Positions 25,954 through 33,731 of a stretch of 49,834 nucleotides of DNA are shown piece after piece. Source of the DNA: Candidatus Uhrbacteria bacterium (lineage in GTDB: Bacteria; Patescibacteriota; Patescibacteriia; UBA9934). The notes beneath the pieces are model-generated. The model did not search any database. It saw only the letters and a list, made by a program, of their open reading frames with translations, and was not told the origin of the DNA. The DNA lies in contig DMOG01000011.1 of NCBI GenBank assembly GCA_003453595.1, positions 1 to 49,834 of the forward strand. The letters are read 5' to 3'. Numbering within the stretch: position 1 is the stretch's first letter; every line of letters begins with the position of its first letter. Made by a program: the position numbers and the translations under genes.

Positions 25954-26028
25954 GGCCCCATCGTCTAACGGTTAGGACATCAGGTTTTCATCCTGGAAAT
26001 CCGGGTTCGATTCCCGGTGGGGTCACCA
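25954..26028 (+). tRNA. tRNA-Glu (anticodon UUC)
   Basis: Complete 75-nt cloverleaf with acceptor GGCCCCA/TGGGGTC, anticodon arm CAGG-TTTTCAT-CCTG with anticodon TTC, T-arm GGTTCGATTC, and encoded ACCA. Confidence 0.96.
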
Positions 26029-26062
26029 ATAAAACCGCAGAATTTATTTCTGCGGTTTTATT
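26028..26062. terminator. Bidirectional terminator for tRNA-Glu and recQ
   Basis: AATAAAACCGCAGAA/TTCTGCGGTTTTATT 15-bp stem with a 5-nt loop. It is usable by both convergent units. Confidence 0.9.
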
Positions 26063-26106
26063 GTTAAGAAAAAATTCATTATTCGGATCTGACCCTGTTT
26101 TCATTC

Positions 26107-28251
26107 TCAAATCTGCAGGAACAATCTCACTAGTCTCAGTTCGTTGTATTCGTATTTTTCTTCTAGGTATTTAAAAGCTGGGGTTAGGCTGGGGGAGTTG
26201 GTTGCTTGGAAGGCGTTTTTGATTATTTCGAATTGTTCTTTGTTTGGTTTTAGGTAGCTGATGTCTGGGGCTTGGTTGGTGTAGGTTAGTTTTTCAATGT
26301 GTTGGATGATGGTCGAGGGGCTGAGTTCGCGCTTATCAGCTATTTCTTGGATTGATAGTTTTTTTAAAAGCATGGCTTTTGTTTCTTGTAGGGTCAAGCT
26401 TGATCGGCTGATTTTTTTATCAATGGGTTGAGCAGTTTTTCCTGGGATTGGTTTTTCGTTGAGGTCATTTTCTAAGGCATGAAGAGAAATGCAGGCAAGA
26501 AAAGCTTCGCCGAATTCCTCCAACTTTTTTCTTCCTACTCCAAAGATGTGGGCGAATGATTCCAGGCTGGCTGGAAAATAATAGGCCATTTCTTGCAAGG
26601 TTCGATCGCCAAAGATGACAAACGGTGGTACGTTTTGTTCGTCAGCGATCTGTTTACGAAGTTTGCGAAGCTTTTCAAATGCTTCAATGTCATATTCAAG
26701 ATCTGATCCGAACTTGCGGGTTAATATTGTTGTTGGGGCTTTCGATATTGGTAATGAAATTAATTCGTTACTCAGAAGGGCCTGTCTACCTTTTTGGCTG
26801 ACACGTAAAGTTGGATATTCTCCGTTATTTTGTTCCAAATATTTTGATTTTTTTAAAGCCTCGACATATTCGCGCAAAGCACCCAGAGATGTTTCTTGGG
26901 CTATACCATGGACTGAAAGTTGGTGATGCTTTAGTTCGACAATTCGCTTTTTTTTTGAACCATGCAAAACATCGCAAATATGCGCTGTGCCAAAACGCTC
27001 GCCCGTGCGCAGTATTGTGGAGATGATTTTTTGTGAAATTTCCGTGGCGTCAAAAGTCTCGGTTGGCAGTTCAACGCAGTTATCACAGGCGTCACACATT
27101 GTTTTTTTCCAGTCCTCGCCAAAATAGTTAAGTAAGTAGGCACGGCGACAGGTGCTGTCCTGACAATAGTCAATTACATTGTCGAGTTTGCTTAACGCCA
27201 ATCTTTGTTCTTGGGGATTGGCAATTTGATTTATAAAATATTCTTGTTTGCGCCGATCAGCGTACGAATAAAACAAAACACACTCGCTGGGCAAGCCGTC
27301 ACGACCAGCACGACCGGTTTCTTGATAATAACTTTCGATGGTTTTGGGAAGATCCATGTGTACGACCAAACGCACATCTGGTTTGTCGATTCCCATACCA
27401 AAGGCGATGGTGGCCACAATGATTGGCACTTCGTCACGAATAAATTTTTCTTGAGTTTCAATGCGAGTTTTTTTTGGCAATCCGGCATGGTAGGGCACAG
27501 CTGGCAATCCAGCGTCTGCCAGGTTTTGGGCGATTTCCTCAGTATTCTTTCGTGAAAAACAATAAACAATTACTGCTTTGTTTTTAAAAGATTGCAAAAG
27601 TTCAACTAACTGAGCAAAAGCATTGTATTTTGGGCGCACGCTGTAGTGCAGATTTTCTCGATTAAAGCTCAAGATAAAAGTTTTGGCTTTTTCCATTCCG
27701 AGCTGATGCAAAATATCTTCTCGGACTGTCGGAGTAGCCGTGGCTGTCAGAGCAATCACTGGCACTTTGGAAAATTTTTCTCGAAGATTGCGCAGGTTGC
27801 GATAGTCTGGACGAAAATCATGACCCCACTCCGAAATACAGTGAGCTTCGTCTATTGCTAGCAGACTCACATTTAAAGATCCAAGAAAATCTGAAAATCC
27901 ATATGTTTCCAATCGCTCAGGAGCTAGGTACAAAATTTTAAGTTCGCCCGAACTGGCGCGTTGCATCACAGAAGCTTGCTCTTTGAGGGTTAACGAACTA
28001 TTTAAAAACGCAGCTGATATACCGTTAGCGCACAAAGTATCGACCTGATCTTTCATTAGAGCAATAAGTGGGGAGATCACTAGTGTTATTCCAGGCAAAG
28101 TTAAGGCTGGAAGTTGAAAACACAAAGATTTTCCTCCGCCAGTGGGCATCAGGACTAGTGAATCTTGGCCAGAAATAATAGTATCGATAATTTCCTTTTG
28201 CAAAGGCCGAAAACTATCATATCCGAAGTGAGTTTTTAAAAGTTTAAGCAT
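26107..28251 (-). CDS. recQ: ATP-dependent DNA helicase RecQ
   Basis: A 714-aa 3'-5' DNA helicase for recombination and fork repair. In order: helicase motif 0/I FRPLQKEII...LMPTGGGKSLCFQLP, DEAH box AIDEAHCISEWGHDFR, ALTATAT, and motif VI QETGRAGRDG. The zinc module follows (CRRAYLLNYF...CDACDNC), then the RQC winged helix, an HRDC domain (YDIEAFEKLRKLRKQIADEQ...FGVGRKKLEEFGEAFL) and a C-terminal HTH-40-type segment (SIQEIADKRELSPSTIIQHI). All catalytic parts appear intact. Confidence 0.95.
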   Translation of the reverse strand: MLKLLKTHFGYDSFRPLQKEIIDTIISGQDSLVLMPTGGGKSLCFQLPALTLPGITLVISPLIALMKDQVDTLCANGISAAFLNSSLTLKEQASVMQRASSGELKILYLAPERLETYGFSDFLGSLNVSLLAIDEAHCISEWGHDFRPDYRNLRNLREKFSKVPVIALTATATPTVREDILHQLGMEKAKTFILSFNRENLHYSVRPKYNAFAQLVELLQSFKNKAVIVYCFSRKNTEEIAQNLADAGLPAVPYHAGLPKKTRIETQEKFIRDEVPIIVATIAFGMGIDKPDVRLVVHMDLPKTIESYYQETGRAGRDGLPSECVLFYSYADRRKQEYFINQIANPQEQRLALSKLDNVIDYCQDSTCRRAYLLNYFGEDWKKTMCDACDNCVELPTETFDATEISQKIISTILRTGERFGTAHICDVLHGSKKKRIVELKHHQLSVHGIAQETSLGALREYVEALKKSKYLEQNNGEYPTLRVSQKGRQALLSNELISLPISKAPTTILTRKFGSDLEYDIEAFEKLRKLRKQIADEQNVPPFVIFGDRTLQEMAYYFPASLESFAHIFGVGRKKLEEFGEAFLACISLHALENDLNEKPIPGKTAQPIDKKISRSSLTLQETKAMLLKKLSIQEIADKRELSPSTIIQHIEKLTYTNQAPDISYLKPNKEQFEIIKNAFQATNSPSLTPAFKYLEEKYEYNELRLVRLFLQI

Positions 28252-28348
28252 AGGAGAAAGAAGGTAGAAGGTAGAATGTAGGAGCCAAGGAATGATATAA
28301 AAAAACTCGGCTGGTGGCCGCGCTGTTTGACACGCAATTTATAAATTG

Positions 28349-28377
28349 AGTGTATCCATTTTTTTGCGTTTTGTCAA
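28349..28377 (-). promoter_or_regulatory. Candidate recQ promoter with long leader
   Basis: Minus strand: TTGACA (28372-28377), 17 bp, TACACT (28349-28354), about 100 nt before recQ. The leader carries CGGCCACCAGCCG-AG followed by T7 (about 28301-28325), which could work as an attenuator. The remainder of 28252-28481 holds a GTAGAA-rich block (28260-28280) and A-rich low-complexity sequence. Confidence 0.55.
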
Positions 28378-28481
28378 ACACAAAAAAATACACAAAAAAA
28401 TACAACAAAAATAAAAAAATATTCTCATACCGGCTATAGATCAATGTCCGGCGATTATCGATCTAGCCAAAAAAACACGAG

Positions 28482-28506
28482 CACCCCGACGCGAGACATC
28501 GGGGTG
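28482..28506 (-). terminator. Terminator of cassette E
   Basis: CACCCCGA/TCGGGGTG 8-bp stem with a 9-nt loop. On the minus strand CTCGTGTTTTTTT follows. Confidence 0.88.
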
Positions 28507-28530
28507 ATGAGATTTTGGGCGGGGAAGACC

Positions 28531-29589
28531 TTAGGAGATCTTGGGTCCGCCGTCTGGCTTGCGATCAGCGAGGTTGGGAGTTCCAACTCTGCTGACGCGA
28601 ACCCGTACTCCTTTATCGAGTAGCCCACCGTCGCCTTGCACTGGCATTGGCGCAGAGCGAGGGGTGACCGTGTTGCCAATCCCCTGGGGAGGCGGAGGCG
28701 GAGCCACTTGATCAGATGCCCTGCCCAGGCCCGAGGGCTGTGGCACGGGTTCTTGCTCACGCGGGCGCATGACGATTTTTGCGATCTCTTCGATCTGCGC
28801 GTCGTCACTGTCCGCGCACCTTGTCCAGCCAGCTTGTTGAGCCCGGCGGTCACTGGCGCGCTGGCGTCCGCCGATCATAATCGTGTGCCCGCTTTCGGGC
28901 GCACGCTCGATGTTTCGCGTCTCCATCGCCCTGGCGATGTTGGGCATCTTTTCCACTCGCCGGATGATCTCTGGGCCGATGCCCAAGAGCACATCCTCGA
29001 TGATTTGCCTGTTTTGCACGCCATGCCAGAGGTCTGGAACTGGCGCGAGCGGTCCACGCGGGAACGGGCCGTAGGTCCACCGCCACCAGGCGCTGACGCC
29101 GCGCAAGTAATTGCGACGCACCATGTTGGCTCCGTGAAGGAAGTCCAGGTGCGCGTCGATGATCGCTGGCTCTGATCCGCAGTGGGCCACGCGCACGAAT
29201 GCGCACGACCCGTAGATGAGTGGGAGCGCCTTGCCCATCATTTTGGCAACGCGCTTGAGCTCATCGGTCACAGATTTGCCGCCGATCTGGATATCGAGCG
29301 CGTCAGCCACATCAATGTTGGCTGGCGACACAGTGATGTGCCATGTCGGCGTTACTACGCTATCTCGTCTGTCCCAGCCCGTGAAGGTAAGGGCGACGGT
29401 GTAGCTGAATTGATTGCCCCCGTTGTGGAAGAACATTTCTGCAGGGATCTGCGGAAATTCATTGGGGTCGAACGCCTTGTGGCGTACTGGGTACAGTGGG
29501 CGACCCTGGTTGAGACAGAACAGGGGGTTTTGGTCTTCTCCAGGGTGGAGAAGGCCGAACGCGGGGTGGAACTTGTTGTGCTTGTCCAT
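28531..29589 (-). CDS. Cassette E: orphan protein, unknown function
   Basis: A 352-aa protein in GC-rich code with no signal peptide or membrane segment. The N-terminal two thirds looks globular and beta-rich (NQFSYTVALTFTGWDRRD, TWHITVSPANIDVADALDIQIGG), then SAWWRWTYGPFPRGPL, then a helical part (IIEDVLLGIGPEIIRRVEKM). The last third is disordered, Pro/Arg/Gly-rich and includes PPPPPQG. I recognise no domain. The start at 29589 has GAGG 5 nt upstream. The disordered tail and codon usage resemble the other GC-rich cassettes. Confidence 0.7.
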   Translation of the reverse strand: MDKHNKFHPAFGLLHPGEDQNPLFCLNQGRPLYPVRHKAFDPNEFPQIPAEMFFHNGGNQFSYTVALTFTGWDRRDSVVTPTWHITVSPANIDVADALDIQIGGKSVTDELKRVAKMMGKALPLIYGSCAFVRVAHCGSEPAIIDAHLDFLHGANMVRRNYLRGVSAWWRWTYGPFPRGPLAPVPDLWHGVQNRQIIEDVLLGIGPEIIRRVEKMPNIARAMETRNIERAPESGHTIMIGGRQRASDRRAQQAGWTRCADSDDAQIEEIAKIVMRPREQEPVPQPSGLGRASDQVAPPPPPQGIGNTVTPRSAPMPVQGDGGLLDKGVRVRVSRVGTPNLADRKPDGGPKIS

Positions 29590-29643
29590 ACTGTCCTCGA
29601 TTGAGAGGGGTGGCGTGGCTCAGGAACTTGAAGGAGCTACTCC

Positions 29644-29672
29644 AATTCACCATTTTTTACAGGTTTTGTCTA
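29644..29672 (-). promoter_or_regulatory. Weak promoter candidate for cassette E
   Basis: Minus strand: TAGACA (29667-29672), 17 bp, TGAATT (29644-29649). The -10 is poor, so this is the least certain of the cassette promoters. Confidence 0.4.
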
Positions 29673-29705
29673 GTTTATGATTGCCATTTGCAGGGACGCC
29701 TGTGG

Positions 29706-29775
29706 ACAGAGATCGGATCTCGGTGTGGATAAGGTCCCCTCCTTACGAAGGAGGAGGTAGGGGAGGTTTTTTTGT
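29706..29775. repeat. Intergenic palindromic repeats
   Basis: GAGATCGGATCTC (shared with 41167-41179) is followed by CCCCTCCTTACGAAGGAGG and a T run. The style matches the CTCCCCTTTCGAAGGGGGAGG block at 31634. No gene is seen in 29673-29829. Confidence 0.5.
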
Positions 29776-29829
29776 TTTTGTTATGACTCTCAACGCTTGG
29801 TCAGGCCAGTGGTTACAGAAAAACAAGAA

Positions 29830-29884
29830 GCCGGCAGGAGCACAACGACTGCACTGATGTGCGTGTCGTCGGCTCACTGCCGGC
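29830..29884 (-). terminator. Terminator of cassette F
   Basis: GCCGGCAG/CTGCCGGC closes a 55-nt structure with an inner ACGAC/GTCGT and TGCAC/GTGCG arm. On the minus strand TTCTTGTTTTTC follows. Confidence 0.8.
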
Positions 29885-29910
29885 CAAGCTCGCGAAGGCG
29901 AGTTGAGGCT

Positions 29911-30036
29911 CTAGTCCTCGTCCTCCTCCTCGCGGTTGTCGGCGTTGTCTTCGTCCGCAGGCGAGGACTCGTGCGGGCTGGGCTCAGAGAGCCGGGCTCG
30001 CTCGGCGTTGGTCAGACCGTGGCGGTTGTCGTCCAT
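29911..30036 (-). CDS. Cassette F: 41-aa acidic small protein
   Basis: A short gene encoding a 41-aa hydrophilic, strongly acidic protein (MDDNRHGLTNAERARLSEP, ending NREEEDED). It is almost certainly disordered. AGGAG lies 5 nt before the ATG at 30036, and a consensus promoter and terminator bracket it, so it is likely expressed despite its size. Function unknown. Confidence 0.6.
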   Translation of the reverse strand: MDDNRHGLTNAERARLSEPSPHESSPADEDNADNREEEDED

Positions 30037-30097
30037 GGTCGCTCCTTTCACCTTGATGAACTCTTCTGCGATGCGAAGTGCAAAGCAAGAAGGTGTG

Positions 30098-30126
30098 AGG
30101 ATAGACAATTTGCTCAAAATTGTCAA
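30098..30126 (-). promoter_or_regulatory. Promoter of cassette F
   Basis: Minus strand: TTGACA (30121-30126), 17 bp, TATCCT (30098-30103). It interleaves with the divergent tsaD promoter (TTGCTC, 17 bp, TATGCT at 30133-30138). Confidence 0.75.
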
Positions 30127-30146
30127 TGTCTGTATGCTTTTGTTGT

Positions 30147-31190
30147 ATGCGAATACTTGGGATTGAATCTAGTTGTGACGAAACGGCCATAGCCTTGGTA
30201 ACAGGCAAGGGTGATTGGCTTAAGGTTGAGAATTCGACTGTGTTGTCGCAGATTCAAACTCATCAGCAATATGGTGGGGTTGTGCCAGAAGTGGCAGCTC
30301 GTGAACACTTAGCAGCGATTTTTCCTATGCTAGAGCGTGAGCTTCCGTTTGACGGTCAAGGTATTGATGCTATTGCTGTTACCTCAGGCCCAGGCTTGGC
30401 ACCGGCTTTGCGAGTTGGCGTGGAGGTTGCCAAAGCACTGGCTTGGAGTTGGGGAGCACCACTTATTCCAGTCTGCCACATGGAAGGTCATGTTTACGCC
30501 AGCTGGTTGCCACGATCAAAAAGATTGTTTCCATTTTTTCCGCAAAGAGTTCCAAAATTTCCTGCCTTGAGTTTAATCGTGTCAGGTGGTCACACTGAGT
30601 TGGTGATGATGCATGATCATGGAAAGTTCGAGCGGATTGGTGAAACACTTGATGACGCCGCTGGTGAGGCGTTTGATAAAGTTGCCAAGATGTTAGGACT
30701 GCAATATCCGGGTGGACCAAATATTGCTCGCCTGGCAGTTGGTGGGAATAAGACTGCCTTTGATTTTCCGCGGGGCATGATTGAGCGGGATGATTTTACA
30801 TTTAGTTTTTCTGGAATCAAAACTTCAGTGCTTTACACTTTACGAAAAAATGAAGACAAGCTTGATGACGCTAAGTTCAAAAGCGACATTGCCGCTTCGT
30901 TCCAGGAAGCAGTGGTTGATGTGCTTACTCAAAAGTCAATGAGAGCCATTGAGCAGTACAAACCAAAGTCATTTATTTTGGCTGGCGGAGTGGCGGCGAA
31001 CATTGAACTTCGAAATAGGATTATCAAAGAAGGGGAGAGACGAGTAACAAGAGTTTTTGTACCACCATTTTCTTACTCAGTAGACAATGCGGCTATGATT
31101 GCCGCAGCTGGTTACTTCCGCGCTCGGAATCCAAAAAACTTCATCGAGCCGGTGGATTTGGTGGCGGATTCTAATATGGATATTGTTTGA
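30147..31190 (+). CDS. tsaD: tRNA N6-threonylcarbamoyladenosine transferase
   Basis: TsaD moves the threonylcarbamoyl group onto A37 of ANN-decoding tRNAs. The 347-aa protein shows MRILGIESSCDETAIALV, SGPGLAPALRVGVEVAKAL, the metal pair in CHMEGHVYA (HxxxH), VSGGHTELV, and the C-terminal AGGVAANIELR. The ATG at 30147 begins the conserved sequence. TATGCT ends 8 nt before it, suggesting a leaderless start. tsaE follows after 1 nt. Confidence 0.96.
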   Translation: MRILGIESSCDETAIALVTGKGDWLKVENSTVLSQIQTHQQYGGVVPEVAAREHLAAIFPMLERELPFDGQGIDAIAVTSGPGLAPALRVGVEVAKALAWSWGAPLIPVCHMEGHVYASWLPRSKRLFPFFPQRVPKFPALSLIVSGGHTELVMMHDHGKFERIGETLDDAAGEAFDKVAKMLGLQYPGGPNIARLAVGGNKTAFDFPRGMIERDDFTFSFSGIKTSVLYTLRKNEDKLDDAKFKSDIAASFQEAVVDVLTQKSMRAIEQYKPKSFILAGGVAANIELRNRIIKEGERRVTRVFVPPFSYSVDNAAMIAAAGYFRARNPKNFIEPVDLVADSNMDIV

Positions 31191-31191
31191 T

Positions 31192-31617
31192 ATGTTCACA
31201 TCAAAGTCTGAACAACAAACAAAAGATATTGCCAATGATTTTGCAAAGACGCTTAAGGGCGGGGAAGTGATTGAGCTGGTTGGTGATTTGGGAACTGGCA
31301 AAACTGTTTTTGTGCGGGGGATTGCTCAGGCGTTTGGGTCTGACGCCAGAGTCAAAAGTCCGACTTTTACGATTATGAATGAGTATCCAGTTAAAGCTCA
31401 GCAAGTTAAAAAGGTAATTCACATTGATCTATATCGTTTTAATGATGCTTCGCAACTTTCTGCTCTGGAGCTTGATGAGGTCATGACAGCTGACTCAGTT
31501 GTTTGTATCGAATGGCCAGATATTTTTGGTCAGTCACCATTTCATCCAACTCATCGCATTAAGATCGATCATGTTGATGAAGAGACGAGAGAGATTGAGA
31601 TTGAAAGCCTTAGTTAA
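31192..31617 (+). CDS. tsaE: tRNA t6A biosynthesis ATPase
   Basis: A 141-aa P-loop ATPase that drives the TsaB-TsaD complex in t6A formation. Walker A is GDLGTGKT (31-38). KSPTFTIMNEY, HIDLYRF and CIEWPDIF are the usual TsaE motifs. It begins 1 nt after the tsaD stop, so the two are co-translated. tsaB and tsaC are not in the window. Confidence 0.95.
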   Translation: MFTSKSEQQTKDIANDFAKTLKGGEVIELVGDLGTGKTVFVRGIAQAFGSDARVKSPTFTIMNEYPVKAQQVKKVIHIDLYRFNDASQLSALELDEVMTADSVVCIEWPDIFGQSPFHPTHRIKIDHVDEETREIEIESLS

Positions 31618-31627
31618 TTTTTGTCTA

Positions 31628-31706
31628 ATTTCTCCCCTTTCGAAGGGGGAGGTAGCCTGCCGTTCCATAGCTCCATCATTAGTGGGGCGAAGGACGGAGG
31701 GAGTCG
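31628..31706. repeat. Intergenic repeat between tsaE and smr
   Basis: CTCCCCTTTCGAAGGGGGAGG followed by a GTAGCCTGCCG block and a GAAGGACGGAGGGAG end. It is a palindromic dispersed-repeat style element that separates two otherwise adjacent genes. Confidence 0.5.
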
Positions 31707-31713
31707 TGTGTTT

Positions 31714-31995
31714 ATGAAATCAAACAAGCAAAGTCTTAGCGAAACACTTTTAAGTGTTGCCCAAATAGATCCAAGCCTCCCGAGCTTGGATTTGCACGGG
31801 TTAAGTGTTCACGAGGCAGAGCTTGAGGTTGATCATTTTTTATCGCAACAACTTTATAGAAAAGAACGAGTTGTGAGGATAATTTGTGGAGTTGGAACAG
31901 GCGCACTCGCTGACGCAATTTGGGAATTTGTTCAAAAACATCCAGTGGTCGAGATGGCAAAATCAAAAGGGTCAGAGATTTTTGTAGTGTTATAA
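31714..31995 (+). CDS. Small Smr-domain protein
   Basis: A 93-aa protein made up almost entirely of a Smr domain. LDLHGLSVHEAELEVDHFL is the conserved LDLHG start, VRIICGVGTGAL the glycine loop (usually GxGxxxG), and the C-terminus GSEIFVVL is typical. Smr domains are nucleic-acid nucleases linked to MutS2 or ribosome rescue. No MutS part is attached. The ATG at 31714 is chosen as the first Met outside the repeat, with GGAGGGAG about 10 nt upstream. Confidence 0.8.
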   Translation: MKSNKQSLSETLLSVAQIDPSLPSLDLHGLSVHEAELEVDHFLSQQLYRKERVVRIICGVGTGALADAIWEFVQKHPVVEMAKSKGSEIFVVL

Positions 31996-32054
31996 GATAT
32001 AATATTTGTATTACCATCTTAAAAAGATGTGGATGCATAAAATACAAAACAAAA

Positions 32055-32103
32055 AACCCACACACCTATTATCATTTTTACTGTAATAATAGGTGTGTGG
32101 GTT
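32055..32103. terminator. Strong bidirectional terminator for smr and the small-membrane-protein operon
   Basis: An 18-bp perfect stem (AACCCACACACCTATTAT with its complement, 32086-32103) and a 13-nt loop, with T/A runs outside. Confidence 0.88.
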
Positions 32104-32114
32104 GTTTTGCGTAT

Positions 32115-32187
32115 CTGCCAATGCTCATCACATGTGAGTTAATCGACGATCGTCGATTAACTTGATGTTGGTGATGAGAATTGGCAG
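32115..32187 (-). repeat. Hairpin H4, 3' end of the small-membrane-protein operon
   Basis: Ends CTGCCAAT and ATTGGCAG pair; CTCATCAC pairs with GTGATGAG; the centre is a perfect 24-bp palindrome around GACGATCGTC. Bases 32121-32185 are identical to 32354-32418. Confidence 0.9.
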
Positions 32188-32195
32188 GCCCACGA

Positions 32196-32321
32196 TCATT
32201 TTCGATCGCGGGGAGAGCGACCACCGTAGCTGGCGGTCGCCGTGATGATCTTGGCAAACTGGCCGAAAAGCCAGTTGCCGAAGGGGGTGCGGGCAATTAC
32301 GCCCGCGATGAGGTTTGCCAT
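32196..32321 (-). CDS. Operon G gene 4: 41-aa small protein
   Basis: The frame encodes MANLIAGVIARTPFGNWLFG, then a short hydrophobic and polar stretch, ending PRDRK. GGAGG lies 7 nt before the ATG at 32321. It may be an amphipathic peptide at the membrane. Last gene of the operon, flanked by hairpins H3 and H4. Function unknown. Confidence 0.65.
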   Translation of the reverse strand: MANLIAGVIARTPFGNWLFGQFAKIITATASYGGRSPRDRK

Positions 32322-32345
32322 GATTTTTCCTCCATGGCGTTGTAG

Positions 32346-32422
32346 GTCCACCGATGCTCATCACATGTGAGTTAATCGACGATCGTCGATTAACTTGATG
32401 TTGGTGATGAGAATTGGCGGAC
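32346..32422 (-). repeat. Hairpin H3 between operon G genes 3 and 4
   Basis: Outer arms GTCCGCCAAT and ATCGGTGGAC on the RNA, then CTCATCAC/GTGATGAG, and the same central palindrome as H4. Confidence 0.9.
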
Positions 32423-32461
32423 GCCCAGCGAGCTCGCTGGGCGAAGGAGGGGTCGGAAGTG

Positions 32462-32692
32462 TCATCTTGGTCGTGTCCCCCCGTCCAACTTCTCATCGTA
32501 GGTGATGTGGCACCAGAAAACGGTTGGTGCCATGAAAATGATCAGCAATACGATGCTGAAGGCTCCGTAGAGTATTGCTCTCACCAGGCTACCCGAACCT
32601 TCGTAGGCCACGAGGCAGCCGAAGGTGAATGTTCCACCCACGATGATCTGGATGATCCAGCGTTTGAAGAGGTTGGAAATTCGTTCGATCAT
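32462..32692 (-). CDS. Operon G gene 3: 76-aa two-TM protein
   Basis: Starts MIERISNLFKRW, an amphipathic basic helix, then two hydrophobic segments (about 13-30 and 37-60) and a polar tail ending GGTRPR. The open frame extends upstream to 32833, but the ATG at 32692 has AAAGGA about 8 nt before it and avoids hairpin H2. Unknown function; size and layout resemble small membrane regulators or holin-like proteins, but no family is recognised. Confidence 0.65.
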   Translation of the reverse strand: MIERISNLFKRWIIQIIVGGTFTFGCLVAYEGSGSLVRAILYGAFSIVLLIIFMAPTVFWCHITYDEKLDGGTRPR

Positions 32693-32731
32693 TTCTTTCT
32701 TCCTTTCTTGTGGTCTTTCGACCGGTTGTAG

Positions 32732-32772
32732 GTCCACCAAAGGCCAATAGTGATTATTGAACTTTGGCGGAC
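32732..32772 (-). repeat. Hairpin H2 between operon G genes 2 and 3
   Basis: GTCCGCCAAAG and CTTTGGTGGAC pair (one G-U), with an inner CAATA/TATTG arm. It has the same outer motif as H1 and H3 with a shorter body. Confidence 0.88.
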
Positions 32773-32783
32773 CTGCGAGGCTC

Positions 32784-33209
32784 CTAAGGTCTCGCAGGAG
32801 GAGGGGGATGGGGTGGGCGACGGCCACCACCACGTCGCCCTCGGGGTCGTTGTCCCCCTTGGTAGATGTGGTAGTGGATCGTCTGGGGCCTCTGGTTGTT
32901 TTGCCGTCGCCCTGGCTGTCCGCTGACCAGCCGATAGACGAACGGCACCCCGTACCAGAGGGCCAAAATTGGGGCGGAGATGGGCAAGGAGGCCGCGATG
33001 GCGTTGACCATCACAGTCCTCCGGACCAGTGTTGAAATGGTCCCACCACCGATGCCAAAGACCGAGAGGCCGATGGCGATCAGGTAGATCGGGGAACACA
33101 TCAACACGGTCCAGATTGCCCACCCGGACCAAAGCGCGAAGATTCCCGCGACCGCCTGCATGAGGACGGCCGGGACCTGCGCCAGGATCCAATTCAATTG
33201 ACCGATCAT
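32784..33209 (-). CDS. Operon G gene 2: membrane protein with Arg/Pro-rich tail
   Basis: A 141-aa protein. Three hydrophobic segments (about 10-35, 38-58, 67-93) are followed by a basic, disordered cytoplasmic tail, IHYHIYQGGQRPRGRRGGGR and a PPHPPPP end. AAAGGAG lies 6 nt before the ATG. Such a tail could bind nucleic acid or lipid heads. It has no family I can name. Confidence 0.68.
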   Translation of the reverse strand: MIGQLNWILAQVPAVLMQAVAGIFALWSGWAIWTVLMCSPIYLIAIGLSVFGIGGGTISTLVRRTVMVNAIAASLPISAPILALWYGVPFVYRLVSGQPGRRQNNQRPQTIHYHIYQGGQRPRGRRGGGRRPPHPPPPARP

Positions 33210-33261
33210 GTCGGTCTCCTTTCAGCCTGTTATGGCTTTGTATCGGGTTTAAGGTTTGAAT

Positions 33262-33346
33262 GTCCACCAATTACCATCAGAATTATTTTTCAGTTTATGT
33301 CCGATCGGACCAAAAGTGAAAAATATCGTGATGAGCATTGGCGGAC
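33262..33346 (-). repeat. Hairpin H1 between operon G genes 1 and 2
   Basis: Outer arms GTCCGCCAAT/ATTGGTGGAC, then CATCA/TGATG, ATTTTTCA/TGAAAAAT, and a terminal GTCCGATCGGAC palindrome. About 85 nt in all. Confidence 0.88.
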
Positions 33347-33394
33347 CCTGCGAAGCTCCAGGTGGGAGGGTCGCAGGAGATTTTTGGCCAACGA

Positions 33395-33664
33395 TCAGGG
33401 GTGACCGTTGTCGGGACGGGATGTTGTGGCCAGGGCGCCGACGAGGGCGCCGATGAACATGGCGGGGACAAGTCCCCAGTCCATGCCGGCCTGGAAGGCC
33501 GACCTGCTCATGTCGAGCAGGCTTGTGACCTGCTCGAGGGCGAGCCACCACGCCAGTCCGAAGACCAGAGCGATGGCGCCGACGATCAGGCATCGACGCA
33601 TAAAGGCGTCGGCGTCGGCGATTTGTGCCTGGCTTGGGATGTCAGTCTGCATCTGCTCGGGCAT
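33395..33664 (-). CDS. Operon G gene 1: 89-aa two-TM protein
   Basis: The first gene of the unit. After a soluble N-terminus (MPEQMQTDIPSQAQIADADA) come two hydrophobic segments (about 25-47 and 62-80) and a short polar end. AAGGAGG lies 5 nt before the ATG at 33664. Function unknown. Confidence 0.68.
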   Translation of the reverse strand: MPEQMQTDIPSQAQIADADAFMRRCLIVGAIALVFGLAWWLALEQVTSLLDMSRSAFQAGMDWGLVPAMFIGALVGALATTSRPDNGHP

Positions 33665-33731
33665 TTAGCCCTCCTTCTGCTTTCAGCGTGAGCATCTCAA
33701 ACCAGGATTATTCCAGGCTCAAGAAGGGCTA

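Noticed and set aside
26085..26106. Half copy of the GGGGTCAGGTC-type element after tRNA-Glu
   Set aside because: GGATCTGACCCTGTTTTC only loosely resembles an element end and has no partner arm nearby.
28636..29175. 179-aa plus-strand frame opposite cassette E
   Set aside because: Antisense shadow in GC-rich sequence; no ribosome site, and the minus-strand gene has a better start and a clear terminator.
29797..30192. 131-aa plus-strand frame upstream of tsaD
   Set aside because: It crosses the cassette F terminator, gene and promoter and has no start signal.
32115..32422. CRISPR array
   Set aside because: Only two exact copies, 168 bp apart, with a gene between them; no regular spacers and no cas genes.
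32115..33346. Integron attC sites as the explanation for H1-H4
   Set aside because: The hairpins separate small genes as attC sites do, but I see no RYYYAAC/GTTRRRY core pair, genes share one promoter and direction, and no integron integrase is in the window.
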